Below are positions 18,370-27,265 of a stretch of DNA of 64,000 nt, piece after piece. The position numbers and the translations under genes were made by a program. Below the pieces are notes generated by a model. It saw only the letters and a list, made by a program, of their open reading frames with translations, searched no databases and was not told the DNA's origin. Position 1 is the first letter of the stretch. Each line of letters begins with the position of its first letter. The DNA comes from SKGN01 sp050948865 (GTDB lineage: Bacteria; Bacillota_I; Bacilli_A; RF39; UBA660), in the NCBI GenBank assembly GCA_050948865.1, contig JBMNEQ010000002.1, positions 1 through 64,000 of the forward strand, in the 5' to 3' direction.

Positions 18370-19566
18370 ATGGAGGTTAGAAAAGATTTTCCCATGTTAA
18401 AGAAAGATCTTATTTATTTTGATAATAGTGCCACTACTTTTAAGCCTTATTCAGTAATTGAAGCTGTTGTTGATTATTATAGTAATTATACAGCGAATGC
18501 TCATCGTGGAGATTATGATATTAGTTTAAAAGTAGATGATCTTTTGGAAGGAACAAGGGAAAAGGTGAGAAGCTTTATTAAGGCTTCTAGTTTTAAGGAA
18601 ATAATTTTTACTAGTGGAACAACAGCTAGTTTTAATATGATTGTTAATGATTTTTTTAAATATTATTTAAAAAGTAAAGATGAAATATTAATTACTAAAA
18701 GTGAACATGCTTCTTTAGTTTTACCATGGTTTTTATTAGAAGAAAAGATTGGTTGTAAAGTTAAATATATTCCCTTAGATGAAGATTTAAAGGTTACTTT
18801 AGATAATGTTAAAAAGGTGATTGGAAAAAATACTAAAGTTATTTCTTTATCTTATCTTACTAATGTAATAGGAGATATAAGACCAATTAAAGAAATAACA
18901 GAGTATGCTCATAAAAGGGGTATTTATGTTGTTATTGATGGGGCTCAAGCAGTTCCCCATTTACCAATTGATGTTCAAAGTTTAGATATTGATTTTTTAA
19001 CTTTTTCGGCTCATAAAATGTTAGGTCCAACCGGGGTAGGAGTTTTATATGGAAAAGAAAAATGGTTAAAACAAATTAAACCTTCAATAGTTGGAGGGGG
19101 AATGAATGATGATTTTACTAGTTTAAAAGAGGTAAAGTTTAAAGATTTACCCCACTGTTTAGAAGCAGGAACTCCTAATATTGCTGGAATTCTTGGTTTT
19201 GGAAAAGCAATTGATTATTTAAATATTATTGGTATGGAAAATGTTTTTAAACATGATCAAATGTTAAAAAGATATGCTTTAGAAAAATTAAGTAAATTAA
19301 AAAATATTAAGATTTATAATCCAAAGACAGAAACAGGTATTATTACTTTTAATGTGACGGGAATATTTAGTCAAGATACAGCTATTTATTTAAATAAAAA
19401 TAAAGTTTGTTTAAGAGCGGGGGCTCATTGTGCTAGAATGTTAAGTGAAGATTTAAATGTGACTAGCACTTGCCGAATTAGTTTTTATTTATATAATACT
19501 AAAGAAGAGATTGATAAGTTAGCTTCTTTATTAAGTGAAGAAGATATCTTAAAAAAATCATTGTAG
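18370..19566 (+). CDS. sufS: Cysteine desulfurase SufS
   Basis: A 398-residue pyridoxal-phosphate enzyme that takes sulfur from cysteine for Fe-S assembly. The PLP lysine is Lys216 in SAHKMLGPTGVGVLYG, and the persulfide cysteine is Cys354 in RAGAHCAR. The substrate-binding DNSATT is near the start and ANAHRGDY follows. The ATG at 18370 has TAGGTGA upstream; a TTG at 18355 inside sufD is less likely. SufU, encoded next, is the expected sulfur acceptor. Confidence 0.96.
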   Translation: MEVRKDFPMLKKDLIYFDNSATTFKPYSVIEAVVDYYSNYTANAHRGDYDISLKVDDLLEGTREKVRSFIKASSFKEIIFTSGTTASFNMIVNDFFKYYLKSKDEILITKSEHASLVLPWFLLEEKIGCKVKYIPLDEDLKVTLDNVKKVIGKNTKVISLSYLTNVIGDIRPIKEITEYAHKRGIYVVIDGAQAVPHLPIDVQSLDIDFLTFSAHKMLGPTGVGVLYGKEKWLKQIKPSIVGGGMNDDFTSLKEVKFKDLPHCLEAGTPNIAGILGFGKAIDYLNIIGMENVFKHDQMLKRYALEKLSKLKNIKIYNPKTETGIITFNVTGIFSQDTAIYLNKNKVCLRAGAHCARMLSEDLNVTSTCRISFYLYNTKEEIDKLASLLSEEDILKKSL

Positions 19567-19574
19567 GTGAGAAA

Positions 19575-20009
19575 ATGGATAAAGAGATTAGAAGAAATAT
19601 TATTTTAGAACATTATCAAAATCCTTTTCATAAGGGTTTAATCGAAGATCAAACTTATTTAAAAGTTAATGTTTATAATGTTTCTTGCATTGATAATATT
19701 ACTTTAATGATGAAACTAGAGGATAATTTTATTCAAGATATTAGATTTGATGGTGAAGCTTGTGCAATATCTACTTCTGCTACTTCTATCTTAATTGAAG
19801 AATTATTAGGCAAAACTAAAGAAGAAGCTCTTATTTTTTTAAATGAATATGAAAAAATGATTAATGAAGAAGAATATAATAAAGATATTTTAGGGCAAGC
19901 TCTTGTTTATGAAGAAATATATCTTCAACCAATTAGAAAAAGATGTGCTTTACTTCCTTCTAGAGGAATAAAAGAAATATTAGAACAAAATAAAAAAAGT
20001 AGGGATTAA
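19575..20009 (+). CDS. sufU: Sulfur acceptor SufU
   Basis: A 144-residue IscU-like protein that accepts sulfur from SufS in Gram-positive bacteria. Expected zinc ligands are visible: Cys in VSCIDN (with Asp), Cys in GEACAIS, and Cys in RKRCALLP. The usual CGD motif reads CID, so the Gly is replaced. The Gram-positive-type spacing supports SufU rather than IscU. It begins 8 bp after sufS and is followed by a terminator, so sufB is not in this transcript. Confidence 0.92.
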   Translation: MDKEIRRNIILEHYQNPFHKGLIEDQTYLKVNVYNVSCIDNITLMMKLEDNFIQDIRFDGEACAISTSATSILIEELLGKTKEEALIFLNEYEKMINEEEYNKDILGQALVYEEIYLQPIRKRCALLPSRGIKEILEQNKKSRD

Positions 20010-20022
20010 CTACTTTTTTTTA
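19992..20022. terminator. Bidirectional terminator between sufU and the antisense gene
   Basis: An inverted repeat of about 10 bp with A and T runs (19992-20002 with 20009-20020) overlaps the ends of two convergent genes. Confidence 0.8.
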
Positions 20023-20627
20023 GTTTTTTCTTCTAAGGTAATCAGAAGGCCTTCTTTCGCGATTAATTGATGGAGAAAAAGAACTTCACAAGCGGTAAAA
20101 TCCTTTGTTTCAGAATATAATTTTACAAATTTTAAAACTTCTTTTAGATGATGAAGTCGAAGTTCATCAATAGAATCATTAAGATCTTTATTAAAACCTC
20201 TTATTTCCATAAGGCGATCATTTTTTAATTGTAATTCTTTTGCTTTTTCTAAAAGATAATTACCTTTATAAAAAAGGGAAAAAGATAAAGAAAGACTTCC
20301 TGCTGTTAATAAAGAAGAATTAGAACTTAAAGATAAAGCCATAAGGCCAAGAGAAAGAAAACTATATTTTATATTTTTAATTCCTTTTTCCTTTTCTTTT
20401 TTAATATCAAGATAATGATAATTATGTTCCTTCTGATAATGTATTGCTTTTTCTTCGATCATTTTTAATTGAGTTCCATTAATTAGTTTTAAATTATAAT
20501 AGGGATTATCCTTTTTTAATTTCCAAAAAGCTCCTTTACTTTCTAAATAAGCAGTTTCTTCTTGAAGATGGTAATCTTTTATATATCCATTATCTTGTAA
20601 GTCTTTTAATTCATTATTTAAATTCAT
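20010..20627 (-). CDS. Hypothetical protein with a membrane hairpin
   Basis: Family not recognised. The 205-residue protein has charged N- and C-terminal helical parts and one hydrophobic hairpin in the middle (about residues 88-122, Ser/Leu-rich: YSFLSLGLMALSLSS then LSLSFSLFYKG). Both ends should face the same side, probably the cytoplasm. It lies on the minus strand between sufU and sufB, interrupting the usual sufCDSUB order. A good ribosome site (AAGGAGG) precedes it. Confidence 0.6.
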   Translation of the reverse strand: MNLNNELKDLQDNGYIKDYHLQEETAYLESKGAFWKLKKDNPYYNLKLINGTQLKMIEEKAIHYQKEHNYHYLDIKKEKEKGIKNIKYSFLSLGLMALSLSSNSSLLTAGSLSLSFSLFYKGNYLLEKAKELQLKNDRLMEIRGFNKDLNDSIDELRLHHLKEVLKFVKLYSETKDFTACEVLFLHQLIAKEGLLITLEEKTKKK

Positions 20628-20707
20628 AACTTCCTCCTTTTAATTGTAATTATTATACTGGAAATTTTTAGAAAGTCAATTTAAGAAGGCTTTAGTCTTT
20701 TTTATAG

Positions 20708-20713
20708 TATAAT
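20708..20713 (+). promoter_or_regulatory. -10 box for sufB
   Basis: TATAAT 17 nt before the ATG at 20731. It shows that sufB has its own promoter, separate from sufCDSU. No clear -35 box. Confidence 0.55.
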
Positions 20714-20730
20714 ATTTAGTGGTGATGATT

Positions 20731-22062
20731 ATGTTAAAAACAAAAGAAGAATTAAAAGGTTTAACTAAAGAAACAATTATAAAAATTTCAGAATTAAAAA
20801 AAGAACCTCTTTGGATGCGAGAATTTCGTTTACAGGCTTATGAAAAGTTTCTTCAAGCTCCTTTACCTTCGTTTGGTCCTAACTTAAAAATAGATTTTAA
20901 AAATATTTTATATTATAAAAGTGTGGAAGATAAAGTTCATCAAGATTGGAAGAATGTTTCTCCTAAAGTAAGGGAAACTTTTGAAAAAATAGGAATTCCT
21001 GAAGCAGAAAAAAAGTATTTAGGGGGAACTCATGCTCAATATGAGAGTGAAGTAATATATAGTAGTATGTTAAATTATATTAAAGAAAAGGGGGTTATCT
21101 TTTTAGATACTGATAGTGCTTTAAAGGAATATCCTGATTTATTTAAGAAGTATTTTAATAATTTAGTTAAAGATGAGGAAAATAAATTTACTAGTTTAAA
21201 TAGTTCTGTTTGGAGTGGAGGAACTTTTATTTATGTTCCTAAAGGAATAAAGGTAAAAAGACCTCTACAAAGTTATTTTCGCATGAATACAAAGGATATG
21301 GGTCAGTTTGAAAGAACGATTATTATTGTTGATGATGGAGGAGAATTAGATTATATTGAAGGGTGCACAGCTTTAACTTATTTAACAGATTCTCTTCATG
21401 CGGCTGTTGTAGAAATTTATGTTGGTAAAAATGCTCGTTGTCGTTATACAACGATTCAAAATTGGGCACCAAATATTTACAATTTAGTAACTAAAAGAGC
21501 AATTGTTGAAGAAGGTGGTTTAATGGAATGGATTGATGGTAATATCGGTTCTAAAGTTAATATGAAATATCCCTCTATTATTTTAAAAGGTCCTTATTCT
21601 AGGGGAACTTGTATAACAATAGCAGTAGCGGATAAAAATCAAATCCAAGATACAGGAGCTAAAATGATTCATTTAGCTCCTCATACTAAAAGTAATATTT
21701 TATCCAAATCGATTGTTCGTGGTGGTGGTGAAGCTATTTACCGAGGGACGGTTAATATAACTAAAGAGGCTTTTAATAGTTATAGTAATGTTCAATGTGA
21801 TACTGTAATATTAGATAAAGAATCAAAAAGTGATGCTCTTCCTAAAAATATAGTTTCTAATAAAAGTTCTGTTTTAGAACATGAAGCGACAGTTTCTAAA
21901 ATAAGTGAAGAACAATTATTTTATTTAATGAGTCGAGGAATAAACAATGAAAAAGCCACAGAATTAATAATTATGGGCTTTATTGAAACCTTTAGACAAG
22001 AACTTCCCCTAGAGTATGCAGTAGAATTAAATAAATTGCTTAAAAATGAATTATCTTGTTAG
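20731..22062 (+). CDS. sufB: Fe-S scaffold protein SufB
   Basis: A 443-residue SufB starting at the ATG at 20731 with GGTGATGAT upstream (an in-frame GTG at 20719 overlaps the likely transcript start). Family landmarks are WSGGTFIYVPKG, DDGGELDYIEGCTA, QNWAPNIYNLVTKRA and the C-terminal LEHEATVSKISEEQLFYLMSRG. It is the scaffold subunit that receives sulfur and assembles the cluster with SufC and SufD. Its last codons (KLLKNELSC) are followed by the DpnII module; a second, similar coding end lies beyond that module at 24592, suggesting that the 3' end was rewritten on insertion. Confidence 0.96.
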   Translation: MLKTKEELKGLTKETIIKISELKKEPLWMREFRLQAYEKFLQAPLPSFGPNLKIDFKNILYYKSVEDKVHQDWKNVSPKVRETFEKIGIPEAEKKYLGGTHAQYESEVIYSSMLNYIKEKGVIFLDTDSALKEYPDLFKKYFNNLVKDEENKFTSLNSSVWSGGTFIYVPKGIKVKRPLQSYFRMNTKDMGQFERTIIIVDDGGELDYIEGCTALTYLTDSLHAAVVEIYVGKNARCRYTTIQNWAPNIYNLVTKRAIVEEGGLMEWIDGNIGSKVNMKYPSIILKGPYSRGTCITIAVADKNQIQDTGAKMIHLAPHTKSNILSKSIVRGGGEAIYRGTVNITKEAFNSYSNVQCDTVILDKESKSDALPKNIVSNKSSVLEHEATVSKISEEQLFYLMSRGINNEKATELIIMGFIETFRQELPLEYAVELNKLLKNELSC

Positions 22063-22123
22063 GTTTATTAAATATAGGGGGAAAAAATGATACAATAAAG
22101 GAAGTAAGATTAGAGGTGGTAAG

Positions 22124-22948
22124 ATGATAAGACCATTTGTTAAATGGGTAGGCGGTAAAAGACAAATAATGAAGAAGATAAAAGAACATATTCCCAAGGA
22201 ATTTAATACTTATTTTGAACCGTTTGTTGGTGGTGGTGCTGTTTTATTTGAACTTACTCCTAAAAAGGCTGTTATTAATGATTATAATCAAGAATTAATA
22301 AATGTATATAATGTATTAATGGGTAATGATTTAAATAATTTGTTTAAACAATTAAAAATACATGAAAAGAATAATAGTGAGGATTATTATTATGCTGTTA
22401 GGAATATGGATAGGGATCAAGAAGAGTATGCTAAATTAAGAGATTATGAAAAAGCAGCGAGAACAATTTATTTAAATAAAACTTGTTTTAATGGATTATA
22501 CCGAGTTAATAGTAAAAATCAATTTAATGTTCCTTTTAATAAAAGTAACAAAGTTAATACTTTTGAGCCAGATAATTTAAAAATGATTCATGAGTATTTA
22601 ACTAAAAATGAAATAACTATTTTAAATGCGGATTTTGAAGAAGCGGTAAAAGATGCTAAAGAGGGAGACTTTGTTTATTTTGATCCACCTTATGATCATT
22701 TAAAGGATGATTCTTTTACTAGTTATACAGATAAAGGGTTTAAAAAAGAAGATCAAGTAAGATTATTTAATTGTTATAAAAGATTAGATGAAAAGGGAGT
22801 TAAAGTTATGTTATCTAATCATAATACACCGTTTATCAATGAATTATATAAAGATTATACTATAGTGGTTATTGAGGCAAAAAGAAATATCAATTCTGTA
22901 GGTAGTAAAAGAGGTTCTGTTGAAGAAACAATTATTAGAAATTATTAA
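22124..22948 (+). CDS. dpnM: DNA adenine methyltransferase, DpnM type (GATC)
   Basis: A 274-residue Dam/DpnM-like enzyme that methylates adenine in double-stranded GATC. The AdoMet motif FEPFVGGGAV is at 32-41 and the catalytic DPPYDH at 187-192; KWVGGKRQ near the start is typical of the D12 class. It begins a three-gene set (methylase, second methylase, nuclease) matching the Streptococcus DpnII system. It overlaps the next gene by 29 nt. Confidence 0.93.
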   Translation: MIRPFVKWVGGKRQIMKKIKEHIPKEFNTYFEPFVGGGAVLFELTPKKAVINDYNQELINVYNVLMGNDLNNLFKQLKIHEKNNSEDYYYAVRNMDRDQEEYAKLRDYEKAARTIYLNKTCFNGLYRVNSKNQFNVPFNKSNKVNTFEPDNLKMIHEYLTKNEITILNADFEEAVKDAKEGDFVYFDPPYDHLKDDSFTSYTDKGFKKEDQVRLFNCYKRLDEKGVKVMLSNHNTPFINELYKDYTIVVIEAKRNINSVGSKRGSVEETIIRNY

Positions 22949-23717
22949 TACTGTAGAACCATATTATATTAAAGATAATACGGTTTTAATTAATAATGAC
23001 TCCCTGAAAATTATGAAAAGATTTAAAAGAAAATCAATAGATATGATTTTTGCTGATCCTCCTTATTTTCTTTCAGGTGATGGTATTACTTGTCAATCAG
23101 GTAAAATGGTTAGTGTTAAAAAGGGAAAATGGGATGAAAGTATTACTATTGAAGAAAAACATAATTTTAATAAAAAATGGATTAAAGAATGTAAGAAAGT
23201 ATTAAAGGATAATGGAACAATATGGATAAGCGGAACAATGCATAATATTTATTCAATAGGAATGGCTCTTGAAGAAGAAGGTTTTAAAATTATCAATAAT
23301 ATTACTTGGAGAAAATTGAATCCACCACCTAATATTAGTTGTAGAACTTTTACTCATTCAACTGAAACAATACTCTGGGCTAAGAAGGATTTAAAGACTG
23401 TTAAACATAAGTTTAATTATGATGTTATGAAAAATATGAATAATGGCAAGCAAATGAAGGATGTCTGGGAAACTTCTTTAGTTAAACCAAGTGAAAGAAA
23501 ATATGGAAAACATCCTACTCAAAAGCCTAAATTATTATTAGAAAAAATAATATTAGCTTCAACAGATGAAAATAATATTATATTAGATCCTTTTAATGGT
23601 AGTGGAACTACTGGAGTGGTAGCTAATATATTAAATCGAAAATATATTGGAATTGAAAAAGAAAAAGAATATTTAGAATTAGCAATTAGGAGGTTAAAGA
23701 ATGAAACGCGAATTTAA
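22920..23717 (+). CDS. dpnA: DNA adenine methyltransferase, DpnA type
   Basis: A 265-residue beta-class methyltransferase. The order is catalytic DPPYFLSG (46-53) first and AdoMet motif DPFNGSGTTG near residues 224-233 last. In the DpnII system DpnA methylates single-stranded GATC and protects incoming DNA during transformation. No ATG precedes motif IV at a suitable place; the TTG at 22920 with AGAGG upstream is the likely start and gives a 29-nt overlap with dpnM. The set implies the original host had or met natural transformation. Confidence 0.9.
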   Translation: MKKQLLEIINTVEPYYIKDNTVLINNDSLKIMKRFKRKSIDMIFADPPYFLSGDGITCQSGKMVSVKKGKWDESITIEEKHNFNKKWIKECKKVLKDNGTIWISGTMHNIYSIGMALEEEGFKIINNITWRKLNPPPNISCRTFTHSTETILWAKKDLKTVKHKFNYDVMKNMNNGKQMKDVWETSLVKPSERKYGKHPTQKPKLLLEKIILASTDENNIILDPFNGSGTTGVVANILNRKYIGIEKEKEYLELAIRRLKNETRI

Positions 23718-24555
23718 TGAAATAATTGAGAGTTTAAAAGATTCAATAGCAACATATGATTATTATGTTGATTTTGATAAAGTTTATAAAAATGTTAATA
23801 AAGTTGAGATGCAATTAAATCTTCTTAATTATTTAATTGGAAAAGATAATGTAGAACAGGAATTTATGAAATTGATAATTGAGTATCCTGATGTGTTAGA
23901 GGTTATTCCAATTTTGCTTGCAGTTCGACAAGGAGAAATTAAAATTATAGATGGGGAAGTAATATCTTATAGTTTTAAGAAAATGAATAAAGAGGTAGTT
24001 GATTATACTAAGTTATTAAAAAAAAGTGGATTAATTGAATTATTTGAAAAGAAAAAGATTAAGAATCTTGTTGATTATGTTACAGGTGTTGAAGTAGGAC
24101 TTGATACTAATGCCAGAAAAAATAGAACAGGTCATATAATGGAAAATATAGTAGAAAGTTATATAAAAAAAACACCTAATGTAGAATATTTAAAAGAAGC
24201 GAATAAAAATGAAATAAAAACTTATTTTAAAACTGATATATTAGATAATCTTAATTTGGATGATAAGAAGGAAATTAATAAAAGATTTGATTTTGTAGTT
24301 AAATCTAAAAGTGGTAAATTACTTTTAATAGAAACTAATTTTTATGGTAGTAGTGGTTCTAAATTAAATGAAACAGCTAGAAGTTATGCCAAACTTGGGA
24401 AAGATATAGCGAAGATAAAGGGAGCTGAATTTGTTTGGATAACAGATGGCCGAGGTTGGCGTTTTGCTCAAAGTAATTTAAAAGAAGCTTATGATGTTAT
24501 AAAGCATTTATATACTTTAGAAGATTTAGATAATGGTATATTAGAAAATATTTAA
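23701..24555 (+). CDS. dpnB: Type II restriction endonuclease, DpnII family
   Basis: A 284-residue protein matching the R.DpnII pattern: an N-terminal helical part with YDYYVDFDKVYKNV, then EFMKLIIEYPDVLEVIPILLAVR, and a PD-(D/E)XK-like core in RFDFVVKSKSGKLLLIETNFY followed by GSKLNETARSY. The third catalytic position reads Asn rather than Lys, as is characteristic of this family. It should cut unmethylated GATC. It overlaps dpnA by 17 nt and has its own AGGAGG site. No inactivating change is visible. Confidence 0.9.
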   Translation: MKREFNEIIESLKDSIATYDYYVDFDKVYKNVNKVEMQLNLLNYLIGKDNVEQEFMKLIIEYPDVLEVIPILLAVRQGEIKIIDGEVISYSFKKMNKEVVDYTKLLKKSGLIELFEKKKIKNLVDYVTGVEVGLDTNARKNRTGHIMENIVESYIKKTPNVEYLKEANKNEIKTYFKTDILDNLNLDDKKEINKRFDFVVKSKSGKLLLIETNFYGSSGSKLNETARSYAKLGKDIAKIKGAEFVWITDGRGWRFAQSNLKEAYDVIKHLYTLEDLDNGILENI

Positions 24556-24591
24556 TAAATAGGTATTTAATAGTCAGGGACTTTTATTTAT

Positions 24592-24659
24592 TAAATTAGT
24601 TAAAAATGAATTGTCTGGGTTGATTGTATTAACTAAAGTTAAAACTTTTCTTTGCAAAA
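24592..24659 (+). pseudogene. Orphaned 3' end of sufB beyond the DpnII module
   Basis: Positions 24592-24616 match 22032-22056 in sufB at 22 of 25 bases. Read in the sufB-like frame it gives KLVKNELSG and stays open to a stop near 24659. It is best explained as the original sufB C-terminus, displaced when the restriction module arrived with a replacement end. The alternative is chance similarity in AT-rich DNA. Confidence 0.5.
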
Positions 24660-24662
24660 GAT

Positions 24663-24704
24663 AAAAAGATGTTAAAAATAAATAAAAAAAAGCATCTTTT
24701 TTTT
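24663..24704 (+). terminator. Terminator after the DpnII module
   Basis: The stem AAAAAGATG/CATCTTTTT (24663-24671 with 24693-24701) has a 21-nt loop and a T run. Confidence 0.7.
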
Positions 24705-24728
24705 GTTTGCTTTTAAATTAGAAAAAAC

Positions 24729-24734
24729 TATAAT
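24729..24734 (+). promoter_or_regulatory. -10 box for ssb
   Basis: TATAAT 21 nt before the ATG, followed by the strong ribosome site GGGAGGAGG (24741-24749). The -35 region (TTTGCT, 24706-24711) is poor. Confidence 0.55.
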
Positions 24735-24754
24735 TTTACTGGGAGGAGGTAATT

Positions 24755-24899
24755 ATGTTAAATCAGATTGTCATTGTAGGAAGATTGGTTAGAGATCCAA
24801 CTTTAAGGGAAACAGAAAGTGGTAAAAAGGTGACGAATATTACTTTAGCTATTCCAAGAAGTTATAAGAATTTAAAAGGAGAGTATGAAACAGATTTTA
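24755..24899 (+). CDS. ssb: Single-stranded DNA-binding protein, exon 1 (interrupted by a group II intron)
   Basis: Codes for residues 1-48 plus one base of codon 49 of a short SSB. It has the OB-fold start NQIVIVGRLVRDPTLRE and LAIPRSYKN, ending in ETDF. Joined to exon 2 (26717-26901) the sequence becomes TDFIDCTLW, the normal SSB core, giving 109 residues. SSB coats single-stranded DNA in replication, repair and recombination. The acidic tail that recruits partners is absent, so this resembles the short competence-type SsbB more than the main SSB. Without splicing, the frame stops at 24916, shortly inside the intron. Confidence 0.88.
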
Positions 24900-26716
24900 G
24901 TGCGACACGTTATTAAATGAAAAGTTTAATCATTATTGAAAAATAATAGAACTGATATTTCGAAGGTTAGAATGATAGGGTAACGCCTTGAAATGACTCA
25001 TTAATACTCCGATTAGCATTTATAGTGCAATTATATAAATGTTAAAAGCTCGGTGAAGTCGGTTGAAAATTACCGTAAAAGATTTAAATCTTACGAAAGC
25101 TATCTAGAGGTAGATGGTGTAATTGATAGATCGGATGTCTAAAAAATATCTATGGTGAGAATGTATGAAAATACTGGCGAACTTTTGAATGTACGGGTCT
25201 AAACTGTTAGTATATAGAAATGTATATTGCATTGAATGTGCAGTATGTGTGGATTAGTAAAAATTGAAGTTATGAAAGTCCATATAATGTTATAGGCATT
25301 ATCAAGCATACAGGCCTAAAGAAAGCACCTAAGGATATATGTATAGATAGAAATATTGGAACGTGGAAAGCTCTGAATATGGAGATGATTGCACATCTAC
25401 GAAGTAGTGATAACAAATTCATAAGTTATCTTAGTCAGGGTGAGAGTAGTGGCATAGTACCTATGAAATTATGATAATAATTAATGGAGGGATAGCCACA
25501 AGTCAAATTTTAATTATAGAATTTGAAACATTAACAAATGTAGATTCGAGTATGACAAATAAAATTGTCCTTTGATGGAAAGGATGGTGACTATATTGGA
25601 TTCTTTAGAATCACAGAAAACAAAAAAGAAATCAAAAATCAGACACAGTGAATATTATAATCTAATAAAAACTTTTGATAAATTATATCAAGATAGTACT
25701 AATAATATGAAATTTACTAACTTAATGAAAATTATAACTAGTGAAGAAAATATTTTACTACAATAAGCGATATAGAAAAATTATCGCAAAAAAGATATAT
25801 TTATTATGTTCAAAAGCAATTTGAAAATTACAAACCTAAGCCTGTAAGAAGAATAGAAATACCTAAATCAAATGGTAAAACAAGACCATTGGGTATTCCT
25901 ACAATATGGGATAGGATAGTGCAATAATCAATCTTGCAAATTTTAGAGCCGATTTGTGAAGCAAAATTTTATGATAGAAGTAATGGATTTCGACCAAACA
26001 GAAGTGTAGAACATGCTATTGCTCAATGCTATAAAATGATGCAACAACAACAACTTCACTATGTAGTTGATATTGATATAAAAGGATTTTTTGACAATGT
26101 AAATCATAATAAATTATTAAAACAAATATGGTCTTTTGGAATAAGGGATAAAAAGCTATTAAAAATAATCAAAACAATACTAAAAGCTCCAATTCAAATG
26201 CCAGATGATACAATAATAAAAAATGATAAAGGAACACCACAAGGAGGTATTCTATCGCCACTTCTTTCAAATATTGTTTTGAATGAATTAGATTGGTGGA
26301 TCGCAAGCCAGTGGGAAAATGTGCAATACTTAAAATTATACTTGAGTATGATGAAATACACTGTCATCATAAAATTCCTAAACAATTGGGAGGAACCGAT
26401 AAATATAATAATTTGATAATAATACATAAGGATATTCATATATTAATTCATTCTAAAAGTAAAAAAATAATTGATCATTATTTAGAAATATATAATTTAA
26501 ATAGTGAGCAAATTAACAAAGTAAATACTTTGAGGACTCAGGCTAATCTGGAGCCTTTATAGGAAAACTGTATAAAGATTTTAAGAATGTATTAAGTTAA
26601 TGTTAAAACAATAAATAATTATAATTTGATGGAACGCCGTATGAGGTGAAAGTCTCATGTACGGTGTGGAGCGGGGGAAAAGTTGGAGATTTTATCAAAA
26701 ACTTACCTATCGCTAT
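24900..26716 (+). mobile_element. Group II intron in ssb, with a decayed intron protein
   Basis: The 5' boundary is GTGCGAC at 24900, the standard group II start. The 3' part holds a domain V hairpin (about 26633-26669) with the GTGAAAGT loop region and flanking ACGCCGTATGAG/CTCATGTACGGT stem, then a domain VI-like stretch ending in AT at 26716. These ends give a perfect in-frame SSB junction. The length is 1817 bp. The first 670 nt are structured, non-coding domain I-III sequence. The reading frame inside is broken, so mobility is probably lost, though splicing could continue with help from a related protein elsewhere. Confidence 0.88.
25575..26562 (+). pseudogene. Decayed group II intron reverse transcriptase/maturase with HNH end
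   Basis: LtrA-type fragments lie in order but out of frame. The first is an N-terminal part ending in TSEENILLQ with a stop at 25764. It is followed in another frame by YKPKPVRRIEIPKSNGKTRP and an in-frame TAA at 25925. Next come the palm motifs FRPNRSVEHAI, DIDIKGFFDNVNH and GTPQGGILSPLL. Near 26320 a deletion removes the catalytic YADD region and the maturase domain, and an HNH-type end follows (CHHKIPKQLGG, IIIHKDIHILIH). It cannot make an active enzyme. Confidence 0.85.
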
Positions 26717-26901
26717 TTGATTGTACTCTTTGGACTGGTATTGCTGAAACGACATCTTCATATTGTAAGAAAGGAGATTTATTAGGAATTAAAGGTCGTG
26801 TTCAAACCAGAGTTTATGAAGAAGAAGAAAGAAAAAGATATATTACGGAAGTGGTAGCAGAGAAAGTTACTTTTTTAACTCCAAAGAAAAAAGAAGATTA
26901 A
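26717..26901 (+). CDS. ssb: Single-stranded DNA-binding protein, exon 2
   Basis: Continues SSB from residue 49. The OB-fold end is clear: DCTLWTGIAETT, KKGDLLGIKGRVQTR and YITEVVAEKVTFL, followed by a very short PKKKED tail instead of the usual DDDIPF end. The reading frame requires intron removal exactly between 24899 and 26717, adding one base from exon 1 to form an Ile codon. Confidence 0.85.
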
Positions 26902-26924
26902 TTTTCTTGGTATAATAGGAAATA

Positions 26925-26956
26925 AAAAACAAGGATTATTTACTAACCTTGTTTTT
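26925..26956. terminator. Bidirectional terminator between ssb and the small XRE gene
   Basis: A 10-bp stem (AAAAACAAGG with CCTTGTTTTT, 26925-26934 and 26947-26956). A TATAAT box just before it (26911-26916) has no gene to serve on the plus strand. Confidence 0.8.
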
Positions 26957-27145
26957 AAATTCCTCATAAAATATTTCATCGGGTTTTTTTTGAAAAACAT
27001 TAGATATTCTAACGGCCATAATATAAGATAGGTTTCTTTTTTTGTTTTCTAACTGCCAGTAATAAGCTTTACTAATACCTATAATATCCGCCATGTTTTG
27101 ATTTGTATAGTTGTTCATTAATCTAAGTTCTCTTAATATTTTCAT
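26936..27145 (-). CDS. Small XRE-family regulator
   Basis: A 69-residue helix-turn-helix protein of the Cro/CI type: LRELRLMNNYTNQNMADIIGISKAYYWQLENKKRNLS, then a short oligomerisation end. It is divergent from a second XRE gene at 27280, with a 134-bp shared control region carrying near-palindromic sites. The pair looks like a small regulatory switch left from a mobile element, or a free-standing regulator pair. Target genes unknown. Confidence 0.8.
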   Translation of the reverse strand: MKILRELRLMNNYTNQNMADIIGISKAYYWQLENKKRNLSYIMAVRISNVFQKKPDEIFYEEFKNKVSK

Positions 27146-27206
27146 TTTTTCACCACCAATACCATTATAAAGAAAGATTTAAAAAAAAGCAATCCCAAAT
27201 TACTAT

Positions 27207-27265
27207 TTAGTTAACTTTAAAGAATAATAGGGGTGTGTTAGTTATACTTTCTATAAGTTAACTAA
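27207..27265. promoter_or_regulatory. Putative operators for the divergent XRE regulators
   Basis: TTAGTTAACTT at 27207-27217 and its exact inverse AAGTTAACTAA at 27255-27265 flank a half-matching TTAGTTATACT at 27238-27248. The last site touches the ribosome site of the gene at 27280. The spacing and symmetry suggest autoregulation. Inference from symmetry only. Confidence 0.5.

Noticed and set aside
26194..26439. Minus-strand frame of 81 codons inside the intron
   Set aside because: It is the antisense of reverse-transcriptase motifs; the plus-strand fragments explain the sequence.
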